Positions 25,577-34,131 of a stretch of 42,857 bases of DNA are shown in pieces. How positions within the stretch are numbered: the first letter of the stretch is position 1; each line of letters opens with the position of its first letter. Source of the stretch: Leptofilum sp050292445 (lineage in GTDB: Bacteria; Chloroflexota; Anaerolineae; Promineifilales; Promineifilaceae); contig JBNKLQ010000010.1 in the NCBI GenBank assembly GCA_050292445.1, positions 1-42,857 on the forward strand. Direction: 5' to 3'. The notes beneath the pieces were generated by a model. It was not told the DNA's origin, did not search any database, and saw nothing but the letters and a program-made list of their open reading frames with translations. Both the position numbers and the translations under genes were made by a program.

Positions 25577-26401
25577 ATGGAAATCAAGAAGGTAAATGCA
25601 GGTGGCCAACAAATTGCTTATCGTGAAAGCAGTGGCGCTGGGCCTACTGTCATGCTGATTCATGGCAACTCTGCCTCCAGCCTAACGTTTCAGGCGCAGT
25701 TGACCGGTGAATTTGGCCAGAAATATCGTGTGGTGGCGATGGATTTGCCGGGGCATGGCGAATCTGATCAGGCAGCAGACCCGGCCAGCACGTACCATAT
25801 GCCGGGCTATGCGGCCGTTGTGGCTGAGGTGGTGAAACAGTTGGGATTGGAAACGGCCGTATTCGTCGGCTGGAGTCTCGGCGGTCACATTGTGCTGGAA
25901 GCAGCTCCCAATCTGCTGCCGGACGCGGCGGGTTTTGTCATCTTTGGCACGCCGCCGCTGGCCTTTCCGCCAGATATGGACAACGCTTTCCTGCCCAATC
26001 CGGCGATGGGGGCAGCATTTGCCGAAGTGCTGACAGAAGAGCAAATGGCGGGTTTTGCCGCTGCCTGTCTGGCTCCGGACTGCACGCTTGACCTGGCACC
26101 GTTTGTGGCGGACATTGCCCGCACAGATGGCCGTGCCCGGGCCACAATGGCGGCCAGCATTGCCCCGGATGGATATACGGATGAAGTGGAGATTGTGAAG
26201 AATTTGAAACGGCCGTTAGCCATTCTGCATGGTGAAAAAGAGCAGCTTGTTAGTGAACCGTACATTAGCGCTCTGGAGATGCCAACCCTGTGGCGCGGCG
26301 CGGTGCAAATCATCAAAGGGTCTGGGCACACGCCGCAGGTAGAAGCGCCAGAGCCGTTTAATGCGCTGCTGAGCGCGTTTATTGATGAGGTAAATGCGTA
26401 G
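25577..26401 (+). CDS. Alpha/beta hydrolase
   Basis: A 274-aa alpha/beta hydrolase. The oxyanion region is MLIHGNSAS (about 26-34), the nucleophile elbow GWSLGG holds S100, and the catalytic histidine is H251 (GSGHTPQVE). The acid is probably in HGEKEQLV, where the usual Asp position holds Glu. There is no signal peptide. It lies 87 bp after coxL on the same strand and before the XdhC gene, so it may be cotranscribed with cox. Nothing in the known CO dehydrogenase pathway needs such an enzyme, so its role there is unclear. The start follows GAAGGAATAG. Confidence 0.88.
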   Translation: MEIKKVNAGGQQIAYRESSGAGPTVMLIHGNSASSLTFQAQLTGEFGQKYRVVAMDLPGHGESDQAADPASTYHMPGYAAVVAEVVKQLGLETAVFVGWSLGGHIVLEAAPNLLPDAAGFVIFGTPPLAFPPDMDNAFLPNPAMGAAFAEVLTEEQMAGFAAACLAPDCTLDLAPFVADIARTDGRARATMAASIAPDGYTDEVEIVKNLKRPLAILHGEKEQLVSEPYISALEMPTLWRGAVQIIKGSGHTPQVEAPEPFNALLSAFIDEVNA

Positions 26402-26406
26402 CGTGC

Positions 26407-26463
26407 ATTTTCCCGGAAACTGTGTCTATGGATGCTGTTCAGGGATGAAGTTTCCGGGAAAAT
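26407..26463. promoter_or_regulatory. 15-bp inverted repeat before the XdhC-YHS gene
   Basis: ATTTTCCCGGAAACT (26407-26421) and its exact complement at 26449-26463 are separated by 27 bp. Its position between two codirectional genes suggests an RNA processing or attenuation structure. It also argues that the gene starts downstream, at 26483. Confidence 0.6.
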
Positions 26464-26482
26464 TGGGCCGGAAGGTGTGGTC

Positions 26483-27658
26483 ATGTTTGATGAATTTTTT
26501 AGAAAAGCGAATGAGTTAACCCAGGCGGGCGAGTTGTTTGCGACGGCCGTTGTGGTGCGCGCCGAAAAACCAACCTCAGCCAAACCGGGCGACAAGGCGA
26601 TCATCACGGCCGATTCGGTGATGCACGGCTGGATTGGCGGCAGCTGCGCCCAACCAACGGTGATTAAGGAGTCTCTCAAGGCGATTGCTGACGGGCAACC
26701 GCGCCTGATTCGCCTGACGGTCGATCCGGAACAGGAACCGACGCGGCCTGGATTGGTTGATTTGCCGATGACTTGTTTTAGTGGTGGTACCTTGGAAATT
26801 TACATAGAGCCGCAACGGCCGTTACCCCATTTACTCGTCGTGGGCAGCCTCCCCGTGGCCCGTGCCCTGGTGCAATTAGGTACAGCGATGAGCTATCGCG
26901 TAACGGTGGTAGATCCAGACACCAATGGTGACAGCGTAGAACAAGCTGACCGCCTCATCACCAATTTGGATGAAATGCCAGGATTGCTGACTCCTCGAAC
27001 TTTCGTGGTGGTGGCTACGCACGGCAATTACGATGAATTGGCCCTGAAGCACGCGCTGAAAGCACCCGTGGCTTATGTGGGGTTGGTGGCTAGCAAAAAG
27101 CGGCGGCAGGCGGTGGAAGAATATCTGCAAATGCAAGGCTTAAATGACCATGAGCTTGATCGACTGGTTTGCCCGGCCGGGTTGGACATCCAGGCGGTGC
27201 GCGGCGATGAGATTGCTTTAAGCATCATGGCCCAAATTGTGCAGCAACGGCGCAATGAGCCAGACATTGACATCGACGCCTTTTTTGTACAGTCGGATGC
27301 GGAAGTGGCTGAAGCGATTGATCCGGTCTGTGGGATGTCGGTGGAAATTGAAGGCGCGGCACACACGCATGAATACGAAGGCACGACCTACTATTTCTGC
27401 TGCGCGGGCTGCCAAACCAAGTTTGCCGACAATCCAGAGCAGTTTTTACAGCAAACGGTGCCGTCGGGTACGGCCGTTGATCCCATTTGCCATATGGAAG
27501 TTGAGATCGCCACGGCCAAGTTCATGTCTGAGCATCATGGTGAGATGTATTATTTTTGCTGTGCAGGCTGCAAGCAAGCTTTTGATGAGAACCCGATGGC
27601 AGCTTTGGAGAAACAGTCGGAAACGGCCGTTTCCCTCGACGACATCAACATTAACTGA
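26483..27658 (+). CDS. XdhC/CoxI-family maturation protein fused to two YHS domains
   Basis: A 391-aa protein. The N-terminal XdhC_CoxI domain (about 1-100; GGSCAQPTV) and the Rossmann XdhC_C domain (about 110-260; HLLVVGSLPVARAL, VGLVASKKRR, CPAGLDI) are those of factors that load molybdenum cofactor into xanthine-oxidase-type enzymes. Two YHS domains follow (about 288-332 and 340-384), each with DP[VI]C and YYFCCAGC, motifs seen in metal-handling proteins such as copper ATPases. I chose ATG at 26483 because a longer frame would start inside a hairpin. Given the Mo-Cu site of form I enzymes, a role in copper or sulfur delivery is plausible but unproven. Confidence 0.88.
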   Translation: MFDEFFRKANELTQAGELFATAVVVRAEKPTSAKPGDKAIITADSVMHGWIGGSCAQPTVIKESLKAIADGQPRLIRLTVDPEQEPTRPGLVDLPMTCFSGGTLEIYIEPQRPLPHLLVVGSLPVARALVQLGTAMSYRVTVVDPDTNGDSVEQADRLITNLDEMPGLLTPRTFVVVATHGNYDELALKHALKAPVAYVGLVASKKRRQAVEEYLQMQGLNDHELDRLVCPAGLDIQAVRGDEIALSIMAQIVQQRRNEPDIDIDAFFVQSDAEVAEAIDPVCGMSVEIEGAAHTHEYEGTTYYFCCAGCQTKFADNPEQFLQQTVPSGTAVDPICHMEVEIATAKFMSEHHGEMYYFCCAGCKQAFDENPMAALEKQSETAVSLDDININ

Positions 27659-27694
27659 TAACCAGACGGGAAGAGCTGGGAAGAAGGCAAGGAG

Positions 27695-27770
27695 ACTACA
27701 ACGAATTGGAGTAAACAACGAATTTTTTTAGGGGTGGCCTAATTCGTTTATTACTAAAATTCGTTGTAGT
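27695..27770. terminator. Bidirectional hairpin between convergent genes
   Basis: ACTACAACGAATT (27695-27707) pairs perfectly with 27758-27770. A second AACGAATT/AATTCGTT pair is nested inside. T runs lie on both sides. It separates the XdhC-YHS gene from the convergent P450 gene. Confidence 0.75.
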
Positions 27771-27774
27771 TATT

Positions 27775-29184
27775 TTAGGCGTAAGCTATTTCGGATTGGG
27801 GCGGGGTAGAAACGGCCGTTTTCCGTTCAACCAGTCGCATTTTGAGGCCATTTGCTGGCGTCAGCGTAATTTGGGCTTTGTACTGCACTGGTTCCTCCGT
27901 AGCCAATTCCAGGCGGAATCGCTGGGCAATGGCCGCCAAAATGAGCTGCGCTTCCATCATGGCAAAGGCATTGCCAATGCAGACCCGTGCACCACCGCCA
28001 AATGGCATGTAGGCAAACTTGGGCAGCGATTTTTCAAACTCGGGGGTGAACCGCTCAGGCTTGAATGTCTCTGGCTCATCGAACTGTTGCGGTAGGTGGT
28101 GCATGACGTAGGGTGAGATGAAGACGGTGCTGCCTTTGGGGATAGTGTAGCCGCCAATTTCAGCGTCTTCCAGGGTGAGACGGCCGTTCAAAATCCAGGC
28201 CGGTGGGTAAAGTCGCATCGACTCTTTGATGATTTGCAGACTGTAGGGCAGGTTGGGCAGATCGGCCAGGGTGGGTTGGCGACCAGCCAGCACGCTGTCT
28301 AATTCCTCATGCAGTTTGGCTTCTATTTCGGGATGCTGCGCCAGCAAGTACCAGGTCCAGCTTAGGGCGTTGGAGGTGGTTTCGTGTCCGGCGGCAAACA
28401 GGGTGGCGACCTCGTCACGCAGCTGCTTGTCGTCCATGAATTCGCCATCTTCATCCACAGAGAGCATGAGCATGGAGAGCAAATCGCCCGTGTCGGCAAC
28501 CTGGCCGTTTACGGCCGTTTGCCGCCGCTCAGCGATGATTTGGTCCATTACCTGGTTAAAATCTGCCGCCGCCCGGTTGCGCAGTCGATTATCGGCCGTG
28601 GGAATCCAGCTCGGTAGGGAAAACCCGCGCTGGTAATCCCGGTTAGAGACGGCCTGGAAGTCATTCATGGCGTGGTCGATGATTTTGGCTGTATCGGCAC
28701 TGCCCGTAATGTCGTCGGCATCAAAAAGAGTTTTGGACACAATGAGCATTGTCAACTGCATCATCTCTTCGGTCACGTCCACGATAGTTTCATCATTCCA
28801 GCCTGCCATGAGCTGATTCGCATAATCAACCATAACTTCGGCGTAATTTTGAATGCGTTTGCTGTGGAAGGCCGGCTGCGCCAATCGTCGCTGTCGCCGG
28901 TGAAACTCACCATCACTGATGAGCAGACCGTTGCCTAAAAATTTGCCTAAAATTTGTTTGTCCAGTGGCGCTTTTTCAAATTTGTCACTTTGCGTGACCA
29001 GCACTTCCCGAATTAAATCGGGATGTCCCAGTAAGTAGGTGTGCATATGTGCCAGCCGAAAATAAACCAGATCGCCGTACTGCTTAACGCTTTTCAATAG
29101 AAAGGCGGGTTCATCTTCACTGAATTGATTGATGCTGCCTAATAGAAAGTTGCCCTGGGGGCCAGACGGCCGTTTAACTGCCAT
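27775..29184 (-). CDS. Cytochrome P450
   Basis: A 469-aa soluble cytochrome P450. The heme-binding loop is FGGGARVCIG (395-404) with ligand C402. The oxygen-activating I-helix AGHETTS lies near residue 270, and the K-helix ESMRLYPP supplies the E-x2-R pair. There is no membrane anchor, as is usual for bacterial P450s. No ferredoxin or reductase gene is adjacent, so redox partners are elsewhere. It is divergent from a TetR-type regulator that probably controls it. The start follows AAGGAG. The likely substrates are hydrophobic, but none can be named. Confidence 0.95.
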   Translation of the reverse strand: MAVKRPSGPQGNFLLGSINQFSEDEPAFLLKSVKQYGDLVYFRLAHMHTYLLGHPDLIREVLVTQSDKFEKAPLDKQILGKFLGNGLLISDGEFHRRQRRLAQPAFHSKRIQNYAEVMVDYANQLMAGWNDETIVDVTEEMMQLTMLIVSKTLFDADDITGSADTAKIIDHAMNDFQAVSNRDYQRGFSLPSWIPTADNRLRNRAAADFNQVMDQIIAERRQTAVNGQVADTGDLLSMLMLSVDEDGEFMDDKQLRDEVATLFAAGHETTSNALSWTWYLLAQHPEIEAKLHEELDSVLAGRQPTLADLPNLPYSLQIIKESMRLYPPAWILNGRLTLEDAEIGGYTIPKGSTVFISPYVMHHLPQQFDEPETFKPERFTPEFEKSLPKFAYMPFGGGARVCIGNAFAMMEAQLILAAIAQRFRLELATEEPVQYKAQITLTPANGLKMRLVERKTAVSTPPQSEIAYA

Positions 29185-29226
29185 TGTGTTTACTCCTTCG
29201 CTGCAAGTTGTTTTTTTCTAAGATAA

Positions 29227-29292
29227 TTGACAAGTTGTTGTTTAGTTGATAGAGTGTTGCCAAAATAATAGATCGGTTTGACCAATTGTCAA
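29227..29292. promoter_or_regulatory. Facing promoters between P450 and TetR genes
   Basis: Plus strand: TTGACA (29227-29232), 17 nt, TAGAGT (29250-29255). Minus strand: TTGACA (29287-29292 on plus as TGTCAA), 16 nt, TATTAT (29265-29270). The two promoters face each other with overlapping start regions, so one may block the other. AATTGACAAG and AATTGTCAAG flank the site and could serve the regulator. Confidence 0.5.
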
Positions 29293-29356
29293 GCAAGAAT
29301 TGCAATCGATTGTTGAATTAACGACAACTGTTGAGAAAACGACACAAAGGGAAATC

Positions 29357-29932
29357 ATGGATAGACGTGTAAGACGAACCCGCAAATTACTCGGAAAAGC
29401 CCTGCTGGAATTGGTGCAAGAAAAAAAATTCGAACAAATCACCATTCAAGATATCACAGACCGGGCCGATCTGAACCGGGCTACCTTCTACTTGCATTAC
29501 GGCAGTAAAGAAGAACTGCTAGCCGACAGCCTGGAAAGCTATTTTGATACCCTTGTGGAGCAAATTACACCTAGCACCCTGGAAAAACCTATTTGGGAAA
29601 CCCCGGAAGCAGACGAGATGGTTTTTGCTCACGTGGCGGACCATGCTGCACTATACCGCGTCCTGCTAGGTGAAAATGGCATGGGGTACGTCATCAATCG
29701 AGTGATTGATTACATCGCTGAGTTCAGCGTGCACCAGTTGCGGGCTGGGCTGGGTACAGTGGAACCACAGATTCCCATCGAAATAATGGCACGCCATGTC
29801 GCCGGGTCTCTTTATGCTCTGATAACCTGGTGGCTGATGAATGACATGCCCTACACGCCCCAAGAAATGGCCAAAATGACCACCCGGCTTTGTGCCACCG
29901 GCACGGTTCCCACCCCAGCGGCTGCCACTTAA
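29357..29932 (+). CDS. TetR-family transcriptional regulator
   Basis: A 191-aa one-component regulator. The N-terminal helix-turn-helix (about 10-55) includes ITIQDITDRADLNRATFYLHYGSKEELL, the TetR signature. The C-terminal ligand domain is about 60-185. I chose ATG at 29357, after AAAGGGA at 4-nt spacing; upstream in-frame codons would extend into the promoter. It is divergently paired with the P450 gene and is probably a repressor released by a P450 substrate. A hairpin terminator follows at 29941. Confidence 0.93.
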   Translation: MDRRVRRTRKLLGKALLELVQEKKFEQITIQDITDRADLNRATFYLHYGSKEELLADSLESYFDTLVEQITPSTLEKPIWETPEADEMVFAHVADHAALYRVLLGENGMGYVINRVIDYIAEFSVHQLRAGLGTVEPQIPIEIMARHVAGSLYALITWWLMNDMPYTPQEMAKMTTRLCATGTVPTPAAAT

Positions 29933-29940
29933 GCATAAAA

Positions 29941-29975
29941 AACCGGCTGGTTCTACACCAACCGGTCTATTTGAT
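29941..29975 (+). terminator. Terminator after TetR gene
   Basis: ACCGG-C-TGGT and ACCA-A-CCGGT form an interrupted stem followed by CTATTTGATATTT. Moderate strength. Confidence 0.6.
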
Positions 29976-29981
29976 ATTTAA

Positions 29982-30055
29982 CCGCTGAGGGCGCGGAGAA
30001 CGCTCAGTTTTTCTCTCAAAAAACTTTAGATGCTCTGTGCTCTCTGCGGCAAAAA
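29982..30055. repeat. CGCAGAG-type intergenic repeat
   Basis: The region contains ACCGCTGAGGGCGCGGAGAAC and CTCTGTGCTCTCTGCGGC, the same style as the repeat at 13105. It sits between TetR and coxM2. No gene is present. Confidence 0.5.
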
Positions 30056-30058
30056 AAA

Positions 30059-30901
30059 TTATTTAGCGCGGGATGCAGCCTTTTCCAAAGCCCGGCGCAC
30101 AAAGACGGGGGCCATCTGCCGCCGGTACTCGGCACTGGCGTGCATGTCGCCCGTCACATCGTCACCGAGGTCGTTGGCTACGGCCGCCGCTGCCGCTGCC
30201 AGGGTGTCATCATCCAGCTTCTGGCCCACCAGCGCAGCTTCCACTGAACTGGCACGGGTGGCCTTAGGGGTCAGCCCACCCACGGCCACGCTGGCCGCTG
30301 AACAGACGCCATTTTCTATCGTTACCTGAGCTGCCGCGCCCACCACCGCATAGCGCGAGGCCGGGTTGAACAGTTTAGCGTAGCCGGAGCCGGTCTTTTT
30401 GCCTTCACTGGCAACGCTGACGGAGGTGATCAATTCATCTTCCTCAAGCGCGGTGGCAAACAGGTCGATAAAGAAATCATCGGCAGCGATGGTACGAGAT
30501 GAGGTTGTGATAGACGCTTTCAGGGCAAGCAATACTGTTGGCAGGTCAGAGGCGGGGTCGGCGTGGGCAATGTTACCGCCAACCGTGCCCCGGTTGCGCA
30601 CCTGGGGATCGCCAATCATGCCCGCCGCTTCCGACAGCACGGCGGGCACATCACTGGAGGCGGCAACCATGGCATGGGTTGTCAGCGCCCCAACCGTGAC
30701 AGTATCGCCATTGGTGGAGATGCCTTTCATGTTGGATAAACGGCCGATATCGACCAGCGCACCAGGATCAGCCAGACGCAAATTCATCACCGGGATCAGG
30801 CTGTGGCCACCGGCCAAGAATTTGCCGCCGTGTGCCTTGGCGAGTGAAATTGCTTCGGATGTGGAACCAGCACGGTAATAATCAAATTTTGGTGGATACA
30901 T
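30059..30901 (-). CDS. Second CoxM-type FAD-binding subunit
   Basis: A 280-aa FAD-binding subunit of a molybdenum hydroxylase, paralogous to coxM at 21587. FAD motifs are FLAGGHSLIPVMN near residue 30 and TVGGNIAHADPASD near 107. The C-terminal domain is Ala-rich. Its ATG overlaps the stop of the second coxS by 1 bp (TAATG). No large-subunit gene follows, and the next gene is TetR on the other strand. It may pair with the CoxL encoded at 23030 or with a large subunit elsewhere in the genome. Confidence 0.93.
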   Translation of the reverse strand: MYPPKFDYYRAGSTSEAISLAKAHGGKFLAGGHSLIPVMNLRLADPGALVDIGRLSNMKGISTNGDTVTVGALTTHAMVAASSDVPAVLSEAAGMIGDPQVRNRGTVGGNIAHADPASDLPTVLLALKASITTSSRTIAADDFFIDLFATALEEDELITSVSVASEGKKTGSGYAKLFNPASRYAVVGAAAQVTIENGVCSAASVAVGGLTPKATRASSVEAALVGQKLDDDTLAAAAAAVANDLGDDVTGDMHASAEYRRQMAPVFVRRALEKAASRAK

Positions 30902-31368
30902 TAGTCACCTCCACCTGCGGCCGCAGCAGCTAAAACAGATTTCACAATGTTTTTGTATCCGGTGCAGCGACACATGTTGCCTTCAAGGCCGTGTCTTACT
31001 TCTTCTTCTGTAATATTGGGATTGTTTTCAATAAGTTTGGTGGCGGCCATAATCATGCCGGGGGTGCAATAGCCACATTGGAGACCATGATTGTCCCAGA
31101 AAGCTTGCTGCATGGGGTGCAGGTTGCCATTGGTGGCGAGGCCTTCGATGGTGGTGATTTCGGCACCATCGGCCTGAACGGCCAGGGTGGCGCACGATTT
31201 AACGGCCATGCCATTCATGTGAATGGTGCAGGCACCGCATTGACTGGTATCACAGCCAATATTGGTACCGGTAAGGCTGAGGTGATCGCGCAGGAAATGA
31301 ACGAGGAGGGTGCGGGGTTCAACTTCTCGTTCCACTAGCTTTCCGTTAACGGTTACACTGATTTTCAT
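30901..31368 (-). CDS. Second CoxS-type [2Fe-2S] subunit
   Basis: A 155-aa iron-sulfur subunit with both [2Fe-2S] motifs intact: C39, C44, C47 and C59, then CGYC and CRC in the C-terminal half. I chose ATG at 31368 (MKISVTVNG), which has GGAG upstream and aligns with coxS. A longer frame to 31449 would add 27 unrelated residues. It is coupled to the second coxM by a TAATG overlap. The 160-bp gap upstream to the second coxG holds one ACGGCCGT site and no gene. Confidence 0.94.
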   Translation of the reverse strand: MKISVTVNGKLVEREVEPRTLLVHFLRDHLSLTGTNIGCDTSQCGACTIHMNGMAVKSCATLAVQADGAEITTIEGLATNGNLHPMQQAFWDNHGLQCGYCTPGMIMAATKLIENNPNITEEEVRHGLEGNMCRCTGYKNIVKSVLAAAAAGGGD

Positions 31369-31528
31369 AGAGCCCGTCTCCTTCCTGATATGAATGGCGT
31401 AGGGTACGCCGCTGATAAGGTGCGCGGTGGTGAACGGCCGTACAACCATTCACACTCGTTTTGCTGTAGAAAAACACAACAAGGGGTAAAACGCTTAATT
31501 ATTCTGCTCTTGCTTCGTTTCCGATTGA

Positions 31529-32221
31529 TTACCTCCTTTGCTCTATTGTGTCCGCTACCTTTTGCGCAATCTTGTTCGCCCACCAGTTGCTAATTAGCTG
31601 AGCAACCATAAGCGCACCCAAAAGCATGAGACCAAATTTAATGAGATTGTCGCGCTGGTCGGGAGCCAGGTATTCTTCGACAAGGTTTTTGGCAACCCCG
31701 GCAGCAAATTGTGCCTGGGAAGGTGGTGCTGGGGGGGCGGGTACTTCATCCATGCCCAGCTCACTGCTGACATCAGCCATCATGCGCGCCTGAACCTGCT
31801 GGCCCAACCCTTCCAGACTTTGCCGAATGATGGCGTTGGCGGAAGTGTCTAGCAGCCGCTGACCGACGCTGGCCAACCGGCCACCTACCTGGGCATCCCC
31901 ATTGTAATGGAGCATGGTCATATCGCCATCTGCCTCCAAGCGGAGCGAACCAGACCCTTTGACATAGCCAGGGGCTCCTCGGCCGTTAACGGTGACTGAG
32001 TAGCCTTCTGGGCCGCTAATATCGGATAAAACAACATCTCCCTGAAATTTACCCTGGACAGGACCAACTTTTATTTTGAGGATACCTTGAAACTGGTTTT
32101 CATCGACGACATCTAGCTTCTCACAGCCCGGCATAATGTTTGCCAAGACTTTGGGGTCAAGCAGCATGGGCCAGAGCACATCGCGAGGTGCCGAAAAAGG
32201 GTAGCTGCCTTCAATTTTCAT
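31529..32221 (-). CDS. Second CoxG-type SRPBCC membrane anchor
   Basis: A 230-aa paralogue of coxG (20817). The SRPBCC domain (about 1-150) shares the order of motifs MKIEGSYPFSAPRDVLW, PGCEKLDVVDENQFQG and GRGAPGYVKGSGSLRLE with it. The C-terminal helix (about 197-216) would anchor it to the membrane, followed by a short basic tail. The start has AGGAG. It heads the orphan coxG-coxS-coxM set. Membrane recruitment of a molybdenum hydroxylase is the likely role. Confidence 0.92.
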   Translation of the reverse strand: MKIEGSYPFSAPRDVLWPMLLDPKVLANIMPGCEKLDVVDENQFQGILKIKVGPVQGKFQGDVVLSDISGPEGYSVTVNGRGAPGYVKGSGSLRLEADGDMTMLHYNGDAQVGGRLASVGQRLLDTSANAIIRQSLEGLGQQVQARMMADVSSELGMDEVPAPPAPPSQAQFAAGVAKNLVEEYLAPDQRDNLIKFGLMLLGALMVAQLISNWWANKIAQKVADTIEQRR

Positions 32222-32392
32222 TGTGTTTTCTCCTAGTGGATTGGTGCGTTTTTCGCTTACGCATTTGTGTTAGTGTGACGTATCAAATTTGGTGAAGTTT
32301 TCGGAAGGGACAAATGCCTGCACGTTTATGGAATTTACCTAAAAAGTGCGAGCAATTATTAGTATAAGTTTTACCTAATGTGGTGTGCTATG

Positions 32393-32830
32393 TCAAACGG
32401 CTTCTGCAGTTTTTTTGAGGCAATTAAAGAAATGCTCAATAAGGCGAGGAGCAGTATTTTGAATCAATTGGCCGATAAATTTATTTGGCGGGGTGAGGTG
32501 GGCTGAGAAGGTGAGGTTGGTCTGGGTAGTATCTGTTGCACGAAGATGAAAATCTCCCTGTAGGGGAATGGCTGTACTGCCCATGTGTGCCTGACATTGC
32601 CATTGCAAGTAGGTAGGGGGGGTTACTGTTTGCCAGGTGAGCAATAGGGGAATAATTACTGTGCTATTGTCTCTACCCCAAATGAACTGGAGATGAAATC
32701 GAGTCTCGGCTTCCAAAGTGGACCAACCTTGGAGGCGCGGAGTGCATTGGCTGACAATAGTGGGGGTTGTCAGTGTGTGCCAGACGGCCGTTTGCGCTGC
32801 TGCAACCGCAACGATGCCCTGATACTCCAT
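32393..32830 (-). CDS. SRPBCC-family protein
   Basis: A 145-aa protein with the pattern of the SRPBCC fold (polyketide cyclase/START/CoxG-like): an N-terminal strand, a helix with AVWHTLTTPTIVSQCTP, several beta strands, and a long C-terminal helix (about 118-143). Such proteins bind hydrophobic ligands. No membrane helix is present, unlike the two CoxG proteins. It overlaps the preceding gene by 1 bp (TAATG). It lacks a recognisable specific function. Confidence 0.75.
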   Translation of the reverse strand: MEYQGIVAVAAAQTAVWHTLTTPTIVSQCTPRLQGWSTLEAETRFHLQFIWGRDNSTVIIPLLLTWQTVTPPTYLQWQCQAHMGSTAIPLQGDFHLRATDTTQTNLTFSAHLTPPNKFIGQLIQNTAPRLIEHFFNCLKKTAEAV

Positions 32831-33390
32831 TATTTACCTACTGGTTGATAGTTGGCTTCCCAGGCGGGGAAAGCTTCTACGGATTTTTTAATAAAACCAT
32901 CAGCAATTTCGCGTACGCGTTCGTCGGTAATGCTTTGGGCGATTCGTTTAACAACCCGTTTGGGCATAAGGCGCATGCCTAACGGCCGTTCCAGTTCTGC
33001 TTTTAGGCGAATGCTGTACTCAATACGCGTTTGGCTGCCCATATCGAAAAACTGGGTGTCGATGGCGAATAAACCGCTGCTGGTTGTATGGCGCATAGAA
33101 GTTTCTTGTTGAATAGGAGCGGCCGTTTCAATTTTGACGGGATAAACTTGGAGCAGACTTTTTTCCCAATCGACATTACATTCAAGGTCTGAATAAATTT
33201 GGATGGTGTATGCGCCTAATTCTACCGTCTCATATAACATCCGAATTTGGTTTTGGTTGTAGGCGTGTACCAAAGAAATATGTGGCAGAAATTCGGCCAC
33301 CCGACTGAGGTCACTGTAATAGGTCAGTGCAACTTTGGGAATTGCGGGAAAAACAAATGCTCGTTTGATGGAGCCTGTGATATTGATCAT
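32830..33390 (-). CDS. SRPBCC/DUF1997-like protein
   Basis: A 186-aa protein. FPAIPKVALTYYSDLSRVAEFLPHI near the start and the long C-terminal helix (about 145-178) suggest the SRPBCC fold, close to DUF1997 proteins seen in phototrophs. It is 17 bp after phaR on the same strand and coupled to the next SRPBCC gene, so the three form one transcript. The ribosome-binding site is weak. The fold assignment is moderate, and the function is unknown. Confidence 0.65.
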   Translation of the reverse strand: MINITGSIKRAFVFPAIPKVALTYYSDLSRVAEFLPHISLVHAYNQNQIRMLYETVELGAYTIQIYSDLECNVDWEKSLLQVYPVKIETAAPIQQETSMRHTTSSGLFAIDTQFFDMGSQTRIEYSIRLKAELERPLGMRLMPKRVVKRIAQSITDERVREIADGFIKKSVEAFPAWEANYQPVGK

Positions 33391-33407
33391 GCAGCTAGGT
33401 TCGCGAG

Positions 33408-33983
33408 TTAATTTGCTTGGTGGCTGTTGGGATCTTTTTCGTCGATTAAGGAATCGATTTTAGCTGACAATGATTCAATTTGGCTTGTCAGCCCCTCCAC
33501 TTCTTCACGAGACGGTACGCCCCGAACGTTCAGCAGCCGTTCCAAGCGCTGTTGGCCAGAAAATAGCTCTTTGCTTTTTTCATTGCCAGCTGCAAGAAGT
33601 TTTTCGCTTAGTGCAACTGCTTCTTCTCGGGCCATCTCGCCTTGTTCAACCAGGGTTTGTAGGCGCTTCTCAATTTCTTCATCCACATGCTTAAGCAACT
33701 CTAGTGGCGAGTTCAGGCTACGGCGTAATGTATTAAGGGTATCCCCGCCAGCGCGCACCAGCCCAGTTAGGACCGATTTGGGTAGGAAGCCACTATTGCG
33801 TTTTTCTTGCTCAAAGATGATTTGGGTGAGGGTAACAGCCGTTAAATCTTCGTCTGTGGTGTGATCGATTACTTGTACTTCGGCCCCGTCCCGAATGAGT
33901 TCCGCAATGCCGTCTAGCGTAATGTATCGCTTGGCTTCTGTATCGTACAGCTTCCGATTGGGATAACGTTTGATAACGGGCAT
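33408..33983 (-). CDS. phaR: PhaR-type polyhydroxyalkanoate regulator
   Basis: A 191-aa regulator. The N-terminal 65 residues match the PHB/PHA-accumulation DNA-binding domain (IKRYPNRKLYDTEAKRYITL). The rest is a phasin-like coiled coil (about 85-185). PhaR binds both DNA and storage granules and represses phasin genes until polymer forms. Its last segment (VPSREEVEGLTSQI) resembles the end of both phasins upstream. A TATAAT-containing promoter and the motif CAGTGCGTCAT lie about 150 bp upstream, suggesting autoregulation. No PHA synthase gene is in the window. Confidence 0.9.
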   Translation of the reverse strand: MPVIKRYPNRKLYDTEAKRYITLDGIAELIRDGAEVQVIDHTTDEDLTAVTLTQIIFEQEKRNSGFLPKSVLTGLVRAGGDTLNTLRRSLNSPLELLKHVDEEIEKRLQTLVEQGEMAREEAVALSEKLLAAGNEKSKELFSGQQRLERLLNVRGVPSREEVEGLTSQIESLSAKIDSLIDEKDPNSHQAN

Positions 33984-34131
33984 AGTGGATCAATCCTTCG
34001 CATTTTGCTTAAACAGTCTGCGTGTACTTCCTGCGAAACAGTACATTATGCAGAGAGATTTTGAGACATGTTCTTAATTTTTGCTTTTCTTATCATCCCC
34101 TACGGCTTTCTGGGATAGATTCTTAATGATT

